Shown here: one piece after another, positions 31,055 through 42,254 of the stretch
How positions within the stretch are numbered: position 1 is the first letter of the stretch
Layout of the letters: the number at the start of each line of letters is the position of its first letter
The notes under the pieces: model-generated
The model's database searches: none
What the model saw: only the letters and a program-made list of their open reading frames with translations
What the model was told of the DNA's origin: nothing
Translations under genes and position numbers: made by a program
DNA from: Rhynchopus sp. YZ270_cl-10
Taxonomy: Eukaryota; Euglenozoa; Diplonemea; Diplonemida; Diplonemidae
Length of the DNA: 64,000 bases
Direction: 5' to 3'
Assembly: GCA_964035575.1 (NCBI GenBank)
Contig: OZ037856.1
Span: forward strand, 1,240,001 to 1,304,000

Positions 31055-31700
31055 TAATGTGTACATTGTTTTGTTTTCATGACGGACATCCAGAGGTCCT
31101 GCCTAACGCTCCTTTATGTTTTGTTCTGTTTCTTTTGTTTCTTTTTTCCGACACCGGAAATTCTGCTCCGTGGCTCAATAGCTTGCGCGTGTTCACCAAC
31201 ACCAGCACCACCAAAGTGTGTGCGCACAGCCGAGCCAGGTCTACATTTTGCAGTAAGGTTAATTAATACCCCCGGTGCACAACCCACATCCTCTCAACGA
31301 CGACGCTTTATTTACACTGTGTCCTGAGATTATGTCATCTTGATGAGTTCTTCTCTTTTTCTCTATCAAGGTTGGTTGAGGTCGTAAAGCTCACAACCAT
31401 CAGGGATTTTTTTTTTTTGTGCTGTGTCTCTCGCCCTCATAACTGCTTTCCACGCCTCTGTTCGGCGCTACTTTACAAAAAAAAAAATTAATATTTTATC
31501 CTCAAAAGACTCCCCCCATTATGGTTTTTCTTTTTAGTTGCGACTATAAAAAAAAACTGCTTTCGCTGCATCTCCCCTGTACTCCCCCCTCCCCACGCGA
31601 CTCAAACAAATTTCATGGGCATTTTTTTTCTCTCAGAACACCTCTCTCATCTCACATCTCTCATCTCCCGCCTAACAACGTACACCCCCTTCCAGACAAC
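31055..31700. other. Intergenic stretch
   Basis: AT-rich DNA with poly-T/poly-A runs (31408, 31478). No open frame shows gene-like codon use. The last 70 bases are a pyrimidine-rich leader ending CAGACAAC before the next ATG. Confidence 0.5.
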
Positions 31701-32738
31701 ATGGACTCAGATGAGGTACGTCTTGACACAGAGCGTCTGTGTGCTGCGTTGAAGCTGGGTGGGGTGGTGCCTCCTACTCAGATCGACCCGGTCGTTGGAG
31801 TGTCCGATGTTGCGACGCGTGTGGGTCTCTTTGGAAGCTGTCTCCTTGCCATCGGAGATGACTTCGTTGGGCACGACCTGGCGCCACTGCGGGAGACGTC
31901 CCTCTCCGGTGCTGCAACGTCTGCGAGACAGCACACCATCGCAGCCTGCCTCTTCGATATGGGGTTGGTCCCGAACATCTCCTCCACACACCACCCTGCA
32001 CGCCGCACTGCCCAGATCAGCACACCAGCGACACTCGAATCTTGCCTCGCCCTCATCTCAGGAGAGTGCCGCAGAGAGCCTCTCATCACCATGCTGCACT
32101 CCCTCATCGATGTGCTCGAGGTCTGTGTCCACGCACCCTCCGCGCAGACGTTGGAAGATGAGTTCTCTCGGTGTTCTTCCTTGCAGGCTGCTGCTTTGCG
32201 TGATTCGCGTGCAGTGTTTTCTAAACAGTGTTCAATTTTGCCTCAGAACGTTACGGTGGGGGAGAAGACCCGCGCAAGAGTGTATTTGGAGAAGGGTGGA
32301 GGGGTGGCGGTGGTGCGGCAACAGAATGAGGTGTTGCAAGGCGAGGTGCAGGTGTTGAGGGAGAAGTTGCGGATGGCGGGGCGGGCGGAGGGTGGTGCTG
32401 GGCTGCCGATGACGCCGGAGGTGATGGCGGCGAAGCATGCGAAGTGGAGAGCGGCAGTGGCGGACCTGCTTGCTCAGGGCAACTCCCTCGTGGGGCGTGC
32501 AGCGAACCTGCAGCTTCCAGAGGTAGGGCAGCAGGAGGACGCAGCAGACCAACTTGCCGCCATTGCTGCCAGCATCTCGTCGCGTGCAGCAGCCCTCGCA
32601 GCACTGCCGTCCGCAGCCTCGCAGATCCGAACATCTTTCGCAGAGATGGAATCCCTCACCAGAACCATCGAAAGCACTGCAGCAACAACACCAGCAGACC
32701 ACTCCTGGGCACGGCAGTACGCTGCCATGGCTCCGTGA
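31701..32738 (+). CDS. Unrecognised protein (intronless, 345 aa)
   Basis: One open frame from ATG (context CAGACAACATGG) to TGA. It is predicted mostly helical, with a globular N-terminal half (~1-160) and a shorter coiled-coil segment around 215-245 (VVRQQNEVLQGEVQVLREK). The C-terminal 100 residues are rich in Ala, Ser and Gln. No catalytic motif, signal peptide or membrane segment is seen. The domain order (small helical domain, coiled coil, helical tail) is common in kinetochore, augmin or IFT subunits, but I have no family-level evidence. Codons alternate between C-ending (31870-32130) and G-ending (32140-32450) blocks. Confidence 0.7.
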   Translation: MDSDEVRLDTERLCAALKLGGVVPPTQIDPVVGVSDVATRVGLFGSCLLAIGDDFVGHDLAPLRETSLSGAATSARQHTIAACLFDMGLVPNISSTHHPARRTAQISTPATLESCLALISGECRREPLITMLHSLIDVLEVCVHAPSAQTLEDEFSRCSSLQAAALRDSRAVFSKQCSILPQNVTVGEKTRARVYLEKGGGVAVVRQQNEVLQGEVQVLREKLRMAGRAEGGAGLPMTPEVMAAKHAKWRAAVADLLAQGNSLVGRAANLQLPEVGQQEDAADQLAAIAASISSRAAALAALPSAASQIRTSFAEMESLTRTIESTAATTPADHSWARQYAAMAP

Positions 32739-32807
32739 GGCGCTTCGTTTATTAGAATTTTGTGTGAAATTAGAAGTCTATTAGATAAATAACGCCCCCC
32801 CCCCCAT

Positions 32808-34446
32808 TAGGGGGGGCCACGTATAAGGAATTCCTTAAGGATTTGCTGTCCAAAACCCATTTTTTTGAAATTTAGGTGAAGAAATCCACTAAGGTGGGCG
32901 TGCCTGGCCGCAAATCGCCCTGGGGATCACCCAAATATCCCATTAAACCACCTGACAACCTCTACAGAGACTTTCCTGGTTAAAAAAAATCGGTTTTTTG
33001 TGAAAAATCTCCAAAAATGGCGTCACCAGATCGTCACCAAGATGGCCAAAATGCAACACTTACCAAAAATATTTTCCAGTCAGACAAAATTCCTTCTAAA
33101 CACCCGAAAAACACCTCGGTCCACATCCGGTGGGGTCCCAGGGTGGAAATATATGGTTTTTACAGCTTTTAGGGGTCCTGTGGGGGCCCCAGATGCATTT
33201 TGCAGTGGGTGTGTGTGCCCCAAACGCTTAAAAGTACCCTTTTTTTAGTCACTTTTTTGACTTTTTTTGTCCCTGAAAACCCCCCAAAAAGTGCTAAGGC
33301 AGTCGGAATGGTGTCCAAACACCCAGGAAAATGTCCCCCAGACCTCATGTAGGGTGAAAAATAGCATTTTGGGCACTTGGGAGGGTTTTATAGGCCATGC
33401 AACACTTATGCAACACTTAAGCAACGGCTATGCAACGCCTAGCAGAAGACCGTTTGTGTACCAAAAAAAAATAATTTCAATTCATTCAAAACACCCAAAA
33501 AACACCTCAGTCCACCTCCAATGAGGTCCCGAGGTGGAAATGTGTGGATTTTGCAGCTTTTTGGGGTCCCTGGGGGGTTTTTGAGGGTGTTTTTTGTGTC
33601 TGCAACGCTTAAAATAACGGTACTTCCTCCCCTTTGTTGACGTTTTTCGCACCCAAAACCCAAAAACCCAAAAGGCGTGTTCAGGCAGTCGCAGAAGTGT
33701 CTAAATCCCTCCAAACTGCCCGACAGACCTCCTGAGCTGTGTAAAATCGTACTTGCAGCACTTGCTAGGACTTTTTTGGTCCCTGAAAATGACAACGTAT
33801 CCTGTGCCTAAGTGCAGTAAAGCCTTGCTTGCCTCCTCCCATAACCAATGATTCGTGTGAATCCGTTGTCGGCGTCCTTGACCAAGTTGCAAGCCACCAC
33901 GGAAGGAGCCAGCACCCCGACAACACCGACTCACTGTCGCTGAAACCTAGACATCCTCTACAGTCTAGGTTGGGTTCCGTCTCTCTCAAGGGAAGAACTT
34001 GCCGCAGCACACACCAAAGCGCACCACAAAGGCAGGTCCATGCAAAGCACCCAGAAGCAGCAACTTGAAAAGTACAACACTAGAGTGCTTGATCATTCAC
34101 AAAGACAGAGATGCAGGAATTTGCGGAAGATTGTACACCCCTTGATGACGAAGACATCGGTACGATGAATAAGGAGCCTCTGGTCGCTATGCTGTCTCAG
34201 TGAGCAGTACAGGGATTCTATAGGCATATTAGGGGGTATAATTCCATGGAAAAAGGCGGAAAAAGCGGGGAAAAACACCAAAAAATCAGGAAAAAGTACG
34301 AAATAGTGCTCAAAAGTGTGTTTTTCGTGGTTTTGGGTGATTTTTTGGGGGTTTGGGGGGGGTTTTGGGTGTTTTTTCGGGTTTTTCGCGGGTTTTTACG
34401 AAAAAAGTGGTTTTGGACAGCAAAAACGGCCGGACGGCCCCCCCTA
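32808..34446. mobile_element. Inverted-repeat transposable element with 11-bp target duplication (MULE-like)
   Basis: The ends are TAGGGGGGGCC at 32808 and its reverse complement GGCCCCCCCTA ending at 34446. Further in, the arms also share TTTGCTGTCCAAAACC in inverted orientation. The flanks carry the same 11 bases, CCCCCCCCCAT (32797-32807 and 34447-34457). Inside are two diverged direct repeats about 394 bases apart (33080-33420 and 33480-33790), whose text resembles the arms of the 58307 element. A gene-like segment follows (33829-34203). Long inverted repeats with 9-11 bp duplications fit Mutator-like elements; with no transposase visible, that name is inferred. Confidence 0.75.
33829..34203 (+). 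pseudogene. Gene-like relic carried inside the 32808-34446 element
   Basis: The base composition shifts to gene-like. Short protein-like stretches occur in different + frames: one with SLTKLQATTEGAS, then KQQLEKYNTRVLDHSQRQ, then MQEFAEDCTPLDDEDIG up to a TGA at 34201. No single frame spans it. It could be the remnant of the element's own gene or of a captured host gene. No family is recognised. Confidence 0.35.
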
Positions 34447-34589
34447 CCCCCCCCCATTCCCTGTATCACTCAAATCTATGATTCGTTTTTAGGAAAACCA
34501 AAAAGGTGAACTACCCTAGAGAAACGTACCTTCGGTGGAAATAATTCAAAAAAAATTCAACAGCAAAAAACAGCGTACACAAAGAAACA

Positions 34590-36287
34590 ATGAATCTCCG
34601 TGCGTTGAACGTTCCTCTGCAGTCCTTGGAGATCTTATGGGAGATGGAGCAAATGGCTGTTCCGCTGTCCCCTGGTGCATCCTCTCCTGCTTCATCCCTT
34701 GGAGGTGGCACGACCTTCACCGCATCCTGCGCGGACGCCTTACGTACGCTGCTGTCGGGGGATATAGGCGGCGCAATCTCAACTCTGCGTGATGGGCTGT
34801 CAACCCATCAAGTGTCTTCAACAGACGCGTTCTCTGCGTTGCGTTACGCACAATGTGTGCACACCCTTCACGCGTCTACGTACTCGAGGTGGTCGTCTGA
34901 AGGACGTTTTACACCGCTTTCTGCGAAGGATATCATTGAAAACTCGAACATCAACTTTACCAACGAAACTGAGTTTGCGAAGACGTGGCAGGCCTTGGTG
35001 CAGAGAAGGTGTTCTCTCACTGCAATGACAAGAGAGAAACGGCAGTGGGATTTGTCTATACAGCTTGCGAAGGCGAGGCGGGAGCATGGTAATGGGAAAG
35101 AGCTTGAGCTGGCTTCGCAGGAGGCTGAGCAAGGGGATGCGATGAAGCGGCTGAAGAACCTAGAAATGTGCATTCTACGTTGCGTCGGAGGGCAAGATAA
35201 AGTACGGAAGAATGTGGCAGACCCTACCAAGCGCGACCGCATCCTGCAAGAGAAGGAAGCAGACCTTGTGTCCCTCCGTACAGAGCGTGATGCCTTTGTC
35301 GAAGCTGATCCAGCGTATCTCAAAGACGCGGCCAGCATCGCAGACTTCAATACGTATCTGCAGTCATCAGGAGTCGGCGACCTCCTCAAACAAAGGGACG
35401 ACCTGCACAACTGCCACCCATCGGCAGAACCCCTTCCCGCAAAGTTTTCACGCGAATTCCTGAAGCGGATGAAGTCCATAGGCACCGCCTTCGAGGCAGA
35501 AGCGCTTGAAGTCGTAAAGCTCCGTGAACAACGTCGTGCACAAGAGGAAGAGACACGAACCGGACGCAAAGCAAAAGAATACCACATCCTGCAAGGGGTC
35601 TCCCTGAAGGTAGCCTTCCCCACAAGGACAAGCGGGGAGATAGACATGCTTGTTGTGGAGTGCGACCCGATTGCGCCACCTCCCGACACAGAAAAGGACG
35701 ACAAAAAGGAGTACCCCAAATACCGTGTAACACGAGTCGTCGACTGGTACGAAGTAAAAGTGAATACAGACGACCTAATGGGGTCTCTCACAGGGCATAT
35801 CCGTGCCCAGCAGTTTCTTAGCACGCTCAACAAGGACTTACTCTGTGCGTACAACAAAGGGTACGTCTTCCACACAAGCCTCTTTGCGGGGTTGGGCGAG
35901 TGTCCGGTGACGTTCATAGCGTTGGCAGGACCGGGATCGACAGTGCGGGGGTCTGTGGTGCCGTCGAACGTTCTGAGTCCTTCTAATGTGATGATACAGT
36001 TTGTGCAGTATGCGTTGGACGAGCATGCGCCCCTTGAGGATGATTTGACGTTGGCAACAGACTTTTCATATGTACCTGAGCTGTACAGACGTCTAGGCGA
36101 GTTCCTCCTCTCCCCAGCCCACTTCCGTGACGATGCAGCAACCTACGCTGCTGCCGCAGATCGCAAAGGTGCCGCCTTTCTGTCTGAAGTCGACAACGTC
36201 CTCCGCACCGCAGAAGCAGGCAAAATCCTGATCCTCCCAGACCCCTTCCTCCCTCTGTATGCGGAGCGGTGCAGAGGAAAAGCGTGA
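34590..36287 (+). CDS. Unrecognised protein with possible PD-(D/E)XK-like core (intronless, 565 aa)
   Basis: A single open frame from ATG (context AAACAATGA). Residues 1-330 are helical, Lys/Glu-rich and partly coiled-coil. Near residues 340-410 a segment GEIDMLVVE, then about 30 residues later VVDWYEVKVN, resembles the D...ExK arrangement of PD-(D/E)XK nuclease folds. The C-terminal part (~410-565) is a mixed globular domain. There is no signal or membrane segment. The nuclease reading rests only on this motif spacing and predicted strands, so it stays a hypothesis. A MITE lies 85 bases downstream. Confidence 0.7.
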   Translation: MNLRALNVPLQSLEILWEMEQMAVPLSPGASSPASSLGGGTTFTASCADALRTLLSGDIGGAISTLRDGLSTHQVSSTDAFSALRYAQCVHTLHASTYSRWSSEGRFTPLSAKDIIENSNINFTNETEFAKTWQALVQRRCSLTAMTREKRQWDLSIQLAKARREHGNGKELELASQEAEQGDAMKRLKNLEMCILRCVGGQDKVRKNVADPTKRDRILQEKEADLVSLRTERDAFVEADPAYLKDAASIADFNTYLQSSGVGDLLKQRDDLHNCHPSAEPLPAKFSREFLKRMKSIGTAFEAEALEVVKLREQRRAQEEETRTGRKAKEYHILQGVSLKVAFPTRTSGEIDMLVVECDPIAPPPDTEKDDKKEYPKYRVTRVVDWYEVKVNTDDLMGSLTGHIRAQQFLSTLNKDLLCAYNKGYVFHTSLFAGLGECPVTFIALAGPGSTVRGSVVPSNVLSPSNVMIQFVQYALDEHAPLEDDLTLATDFSYVPELYRRLGEFLLSPAHFRDDAATYAAAADRKGAAFLSEVDNVLRTAEAGKILILPDPFLPLYAERCRGKA

Positions 36288-36372
36288 GAGTGCTGCGGGC
36301 TGTGCTGGAGAATGGGTGTGTTCCGAAGTACGGAGTGCTGTTATGTGTGTGAAAGCAGCTGTGGGTCCCTAA

Positions 36373-36595
36373 GGGCAGTGATCTAAAATACGTATTAATA
36401 AGACCTATCAATACGTATCAATACGTGACGTATTAACACGTGACGTATTAATACGTGACGTATTAACACGTGACGTATTAATACGTGACGTATTAATACG
36501 TGACGTATTAACACGTGACGTATTAATACGTGACGTATTAACACGTGACGTATTAACACGTAATACGTAGCAATACGTATTTTAGATCACTGCCC
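36373..36595. mobile_element. MITE with a palindromic 15-bp satellite core (PIF/Harbinger-like)
   Basis: Perfect inverted ends of about 24 bases start GGGCAGTGATCTAAAATACG. They are flanked by TAA on both sides (36370-36372 and 36596-36598), the TWA type of duplication used by PIF/Harbinger (Tourist-type) elements. The 223-bp body is almost entirely about nine tandem copies of GACGTATTAAYACGT, each nearly self-complementary, where Y is T or C. There is no coding capacity. Superfamily assignment is inferred from the TAA and the GGGCA end. Confidence 0.8.
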
Positions 36596-36598
36596 TAA

Positions 36599-37658
36599 GA
36601 GAGGGATGTTGCCCAGAATAGTGATGTGTGTGGGGTGCTGTGCTCTCCCAAGAAAAGGTTTTTTGGGAGGGGGGTGAACTTCTGAGCGCAAGTCGAACGC
36701 GTAGTTTTCAATATTATCTAACCTGAAATGCAAATGAAAAATGCGGTCCTTGTGTGAAAGGAAATGCTGCCCAGGGAAATAGCTTGGGTACTTTTACTGG
36801 TTTCAAAACCAGAACGAGCTGGTTTACTGGTTTGGGGAAAAATAAAAAAAAAAAGTGGGATTCGGGATTCAGTTTTTCGCCTCCCCCGCACCACTTTCCC
36901 ACTCACAGAAGAAAGCCTCACACGTAAGCGAACCCCTAAAAAGGGTTCATTAAGTAACTCTGTGGTGTAAAAAGCTGCATGTTTTGCACTATGCCCTAAT
37001 TTTTTTTTCGCCTGCGGCGCCACTTTATATTAATTTTTTGCTCCGCAAAAAATAGAGTTTACAATGTCTTAGGGAATCCCCTTGCATTTTGCAGCCGCAA
37101 ATGCAACTTGACCAAAGCTGCAAAAAGTTGACCATTTTTTCAAAATGACCCACCGTTGCAACGGCCCCTGCTTCTGGAAGACGTATTGACTTCGTACGGT
37201 TAGTGGAAGGTGCAAGACCAAGCGCCGTACACACAGGATTATATTCCATTTTCTTTGTTGTCTCGCAAAATTTACCCTTTGCCTCTCCACTTAGTGGTTG
37301 GCAGGGAGGCGCGCGCGAAGCGCGCGACGACCGCTTTCAACCGGGTAAAATTTTTTTCTAAACCAGCAAACCAGCAACATTTGAAAAGTGCACCTTTCAA
37401 GCTACTACCCTGATGCTGCCCTTACAAAAAAAAAAAAATAAAAGCGAAATGTTTTCAACTGTGATGACCATCAACTTTCACTTTTTCCTTTTTCTGGAAG
37501 TTCCGCTCATCTCTCACCTGGCTTACCACCACAACATTTCCCTCTCACTTCCTCTTTCCCATTCAAAGTCCTATTTCACCCCCACCGGTTTCGCCCTCAT
37601 ATTACCTACTACCTAGCTAAATTTCACCTTTCCATTTTAGGAGAAACACCCAAACCTA
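36599..37658. other. Intergenic stretch before the TTC39 gene
   Basis: Mixed AT-rich DNA. It holds small palindromes, TTTTTTGC-TCC-GCAAAAAA (37035-37053) and GCGCGCGAAGCGCGC (37311-37325). A T-rich tract with an acceptor-like TTTTAG (37635-37640) sits just before the next ATG and could mean a 5'-UTR intron. No gene is seen. Confidence 0.45.
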
Positions 37659-39654
37659 ATGTCCATGCGGCTGTCCTCTTGCACTGTGCTGGACGCAGTC
37701 AACAAGAGCTGGAACAATGAGTGCGAATCTGCCATTGAGTTGTTGAAGCCTATGTACAAGAGTGATGCACGGTATGCGTTGGAGTACAGCTTTGTGCATG
37801 TTGTGCAGTCGGCGATCAATGGGGCGACAAGCGATGCGAACAAGCGCATCAGCAACATGCTCGTGCACGCAGAGGAGCTTGCATACAAGCTCTCCGAGGG
37901 CAAGGTGTCTGCACGCCGTGTGGACCCTCTCTATGCAGCGTCCGACACTGAGAGCGACGACCTTACTGAAGAGACGCTTGACCACGACCACGTCGACGTC
38001 GACATCAAACACGAGCCCAGCGTCTGGGGCTACTTCAAAAGCGTCTTCGGCGCAGACCTGCCAGAGGACCCAGAGCTGCTCTGCAGAAAGGTCGAAGGCG
38101 ACACCATCGCAGCAGACGCACTGCTCATGCGGTCCATCATGCAGCTCCAGGCAAACCAGTATGTCGCAGGCGCCGTGAACATTAGGAAGACGTGGCACAG
38201 ATATAAGGTATGCATGGGTGGGGTAAGGAGCGGTTCTGTGAGGCTGAGGATCGTGTCTGCCGTTTTTTTGTGTTGTATTGTTTGTTGACCTTGTGTTGGT
38301 ATCATCCCCATCCATCCTCATCCCACTCCCACACAGGCCCTGGTTCGCATCCTTGAGAAGCGCAGCAACGACATCCCGAAGCACCTCGCCGACATCATCC
38401 GCTGTGGCGTGGGTGTCTTTTACATCTTTCTCAGCTTGGCGCCACCTGCACTGCAGAAGGTATGCGCTTGGGCACATGGTTATTGGTCACGCATGCACAT
38501 TAACGCATTTCTCACATCTATGCTTCCTTTGGGCCTTTTGGTCGTTCCCACACTGCTCCCCACAGGTGCTCTCCGCAATCGGCTTCGTTGCAGACAGAAA
38601 GCAAGGCGAAGCGTATCTGCAGCAGACGTTCAGATCAGGGGGCGTGCGTTCTGCGAACGCCGCTCTTGTGCTGCTGACGCTGTACCTGTTCTGTCCCACA
38701 AAGCTGGGGCACGCGGAGGATACGCTTGCCAAGGCGAAGGTCATCCTCACGAAGATGAACGCAAAGTACCCTAACAACTCTTACTTCTTTGGCTACGCAA
38801 ACTTCTACCACCGCAAGACAGGTGCAGGCGCACCCGCCGTCGAGAGCATCAACAAAGCCCTGCAGTGCTTCCCCTCCGTGCCGCAGTCGCCGATGCTGCT
38901 GAGGTACCTCAAGGCCGACACCTACTTCATGAACATGCAGTGGGCAGAGGCAGCCGCGCAGTACACAGCGCTGTGGCAGGAGCTGTCCAAGAAGGGGTCC
39001 GGTATGCATTGTGTTCACTATGAGCCATCACCTTTGTCACCCCTCAACACAGAGTCGTTCGACTACACCGGGCAGGTCGTGCTGACATTGGGTGCCGCGC
39101 ACGCAGCGCTTGGAGACATGCCCACCGCAACAAAGTACATGCGCCTCGTGAAGCAGGCAACGAACACGAAGTCCAAACAGGATGCGTCTTCGCCGCCGTT
39201 CGCATTGCTTTGTGGGACCGATGCACGGTACCTCAAGATGGCGGCACTCTTCTGCCTGAACTTGAACAAGGACCTTGAGCACTTGCAGGCGTCTGCACTT
39301 CAGACACTTCTGATCAAGCTTGAAAAGGACAATGCTTCTGGCAGCTTGACGCGAGGTGGGAAAGGCGTGGCCGCTATGTACCACCTGTTCACGGGCATGT
39401 GCCAGCACGGGTGTGGTGACAAAGCTGCAGCACGCCTTTCGTGGCTGGCTGTGCTCAAGCAGGAGAAGCACATGAGCGACGACCCATGCGGCACACTTGC
39501 CTACGCGTACGCCCTTCTTGGGGATCTCAGCTACACAGAGGGCAAACCCTCCCTGGCAAAGAACTACTTCGAAAAAGGGTCGAAGCTTAAGAAGTCTGCC
39601 ATGCCAGAGGCCCTCAGCACACGCTTTGCAAACGCACTTGAGGACCTGCAGTGA
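37659..39654 (+). CDS. TTC39/Iml2-family tetratricopeptide protein (4 exons, 569 aa)
   Basis: Exons 37659-38207, 38337-38459, 38566-39001 and 39053-39654 join in frame. The layout and length match the TTC39/Iml2 family (about 570-600 aa): an N-terminal helical pair (TVLDAVNKSWNNECESAIELLKP split by charged residues), a central region where these proteins have a conserved hydrophobic core (GVFYIFLSLAPPALQKVLSAIGF), then TPR-like helices with YFFGYANFYHRKTG and a C-terminal stretch typical of the family (LAYAYALLGDLSYTEGKPSLAKNYFEKG). Yeast Iml2 and animal TTC39B are linked to lipid droplets and sterol metabolism; the role here is inferred. Intron 3 is 51 bases with no in-frame stop. Confidence 0.85.
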
Positions 39655-41205
39655 GCAGGGCTTGGGTGTTCGCGTTTGGAGCAGTGTATCTGGGACCATC
39701 AAATACACGCATCCGGGAGTGGGTGCATTCTTGTCTCCAAACATACGCTCATTTGTGGAATGTATTTTGCTGCCAGAAAGTGGTTGTCAATACCGCCAGG
39801 CAAACAAAAACGGCATTTTCTGTCCGTTTTTATTCTATTTTTAAATGCTCCCCTCTAACTACTGCCTAACCTGATACATATCTCCCAACGCACCCAGAGT
39901 CAACCTACCACCGGTGGACACTATTCTGTGCAGGGGACTTCTTGCCTTCAAACAAACAACGAAAAACACATTTTTGGCCAATACAAGAAGAGAACATCAC
40001 GTTTTTCTTCGCTATATGGCCCTTTCGAGGCCCCCTTTTTTGGGGTGTTTGTGGGCAATTGTCTATTTTCTGCACATATTGTGTTCCCAAAGGGGTATTC
40101 GGGTGATGTATTTTTTTGATAACGTCGGTCTTTCTACTCTAACAAAAACAAAGCTAGCTTCTACAGCAACACAAGGGTGTCAGTATTCCTTAGGTACCCA
40201 AAAAATTCCAAAACCCCACCGGCTGTTGTACCCCTTGTGTTTGTTCTACCCTGTGCAAAATAAAGTATTTCCGGCATGGTACCTCCTGTCATCACCTGAG
40301 ATGCCACCAGAAAAAGGAAGCTTGATGAAACCTGTGGGGTCTCGAGACACCCCCCCTTCCTCTTCCCAGTAAGGTGTGCGTACATAACGGCATTGCACTG
40401 TTTCTTTTCTTGCCCTTTGTCTCTCAGAGATGTGCATAAGTGGCACCTTCGCTTTCTCGTAAAGGTGGCTTTATTTCTCTAGGTGTACATGAGGCATATT
40501 CGTTGAAAATTTTACTCTTTTTTTTTTTTGTGATATTTTTTTACCAGCAGAATTCACAGCGTGCTGTCAACCTCTTCAGCCTAGACAGGGTGCACAGAGG
40601 TGACAACGTACCTGAGATGTCGGCGTTTTTTATTTTTTATTTTTTTTGTCAAGTTCACTTTGCAACCAGCCTCCTGGGCTCTTGCTTAGACCAGCGCCTT
40701 TGTTAAAAGGTGCTTAACCTGTTTCGTCTTTCCCATTGTTTGGCGACCAAAGCACAGAGCAGCTTGGGTTCGTCCATACGATACTATTCTCATTGTTTTG
40801 TTTTTGGGTTATTTTTATTTCAAATGTATTTTAGCACATTTTTCAAGTTAGTTCTGTCCCCTTCCTTCTCTGGGGTTATGGTTTTGCCACTGAAGAAATA
40901 CATCTTTCCAAGAGTGCAGTCTGTACTCCCTTTTTTAATTTATTTTGCAACAATGCGGTTACAATAGTTGATAATCTATCGATCCTGTCAAAGTGCCCAT
41001 TCTTACGGGGGCACCACAAATGGCAGTAAACAAAAGCACTTAGCAGTAGAATAGACAGTAGAGTAGTTAGCAATATGTATTACCATTCCTTTTTGTGCAT
41101 CATTGTTTTGTTAAGGTCACAAAATGCCACCGACGAGTAGCAATAACACACAAAAACAAATATAAAAAAACAAATGACTGATGAATAAACCAAAGAATAA
41201 TCTAA

Positions 41206-41294
41206 TCAGACTAAGCACGAGAGGGTCATCTTATAAACTTTGTTTCTTTGTTTTTGGTGAGGTTGGCTAAGGGGGAGAGGCTTAGGTTCAGCTC
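41206..41294 (+). repeat. Two adjacent TTCATC-class hairpin copies, one truncated
   Basis: At 41206-41233 the text GACTAAGCACGAGAGGGTCATC has the left arm, loop and tail of the class but lacks the right-arm GCTTAG. At 41258-41294 TGA...CTAAG pairs with CTTAG...TCA around a GGGGAGAGG-type loop, and the tail is GTTCAGCTC. Confidence 0.5.
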
Positions 41295-42254
41295 AGAAGC
41301 TTTTCAGAATGCAATTTAGGAAAGACTAAAGGACACAATGTTTTTTTAGAAGTAAACTTAAATTGCCATTTGCACACCTCAGAGATTAGAAATGACACAG
41401 CCAAACCCATGACGAAAAAGGAACGAAACAAACCCCAAAACCCTTCATGACTTCATAATTGCCTGATTTCTGATCACACTTACTTCCTCCTTTTCTTGCA
41501 CCCTGCTAACCTCTTGTTTTTTTTTTTTTTTTTCTAAACCAGGCCATTCCGTAATTTTGCTTCTTTTTTTTTAATGTCTGCCACCCCAGTGTTTGCACCT
41601 AGCAAACCTGCACCCTGGTTTTTTGCCTTTGCACACATCATTTTTTTCAAATTTACCCCCTCTTTTTTCACCTGCAATAAACACTTTGATCTTTTATTCC
41701 AGGACTGCCATCTTTTGAGTGTGCATGGACGGCACCATCTCTGGTTGTGTTCGTGTAGATGACGTGGCCCTTCACTCGAATGTTTCCCCCAACAATCCTT
41801 TCTGTTCTCTTGAACAGAAAGGGCACTATGAATCTAATTACCAAATGCCTTGGGTCATTTTTTTTGGCCATTTTTTAATTGTAAGAATCTTAGATGGGTG
41901 TGAACATCTTCATCTTTCAAAAAAAAAACACCGTTTTGGTTTTTATGTGCAAACGGAAGCGCCCCTAAGTGTGCTGGGTAGCTTCATATTTATAAGACCT
42001 TCCACACCCACCCCTTAGCTAATGTATAGGACTAATTGCGTAATCTGTGCGATATCTCGAAATGAGCTGAAAATATTGTTCTCCAGAAAAAAAATAGTGT
42101 GAGGAGATGCGGTCAGAGCTCGCGCTAAAGTCCATCCCTCATCCCGGGATTTTTGGGGGTTTTGGTAGGAACGTTTTTTTTTTGCAGTACGGGGATTTCA
42201 TTAAGAAACCAGAAGTTCTAATATTGTTGAGTAAGACCACCACATAGTGGACTT

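Noticed and set aside
39914-40372. 152-codon frame as a gene
   Set aside because: AT-rich codons, no domain, no splice context and composition like the surrounding intergenic DNA.
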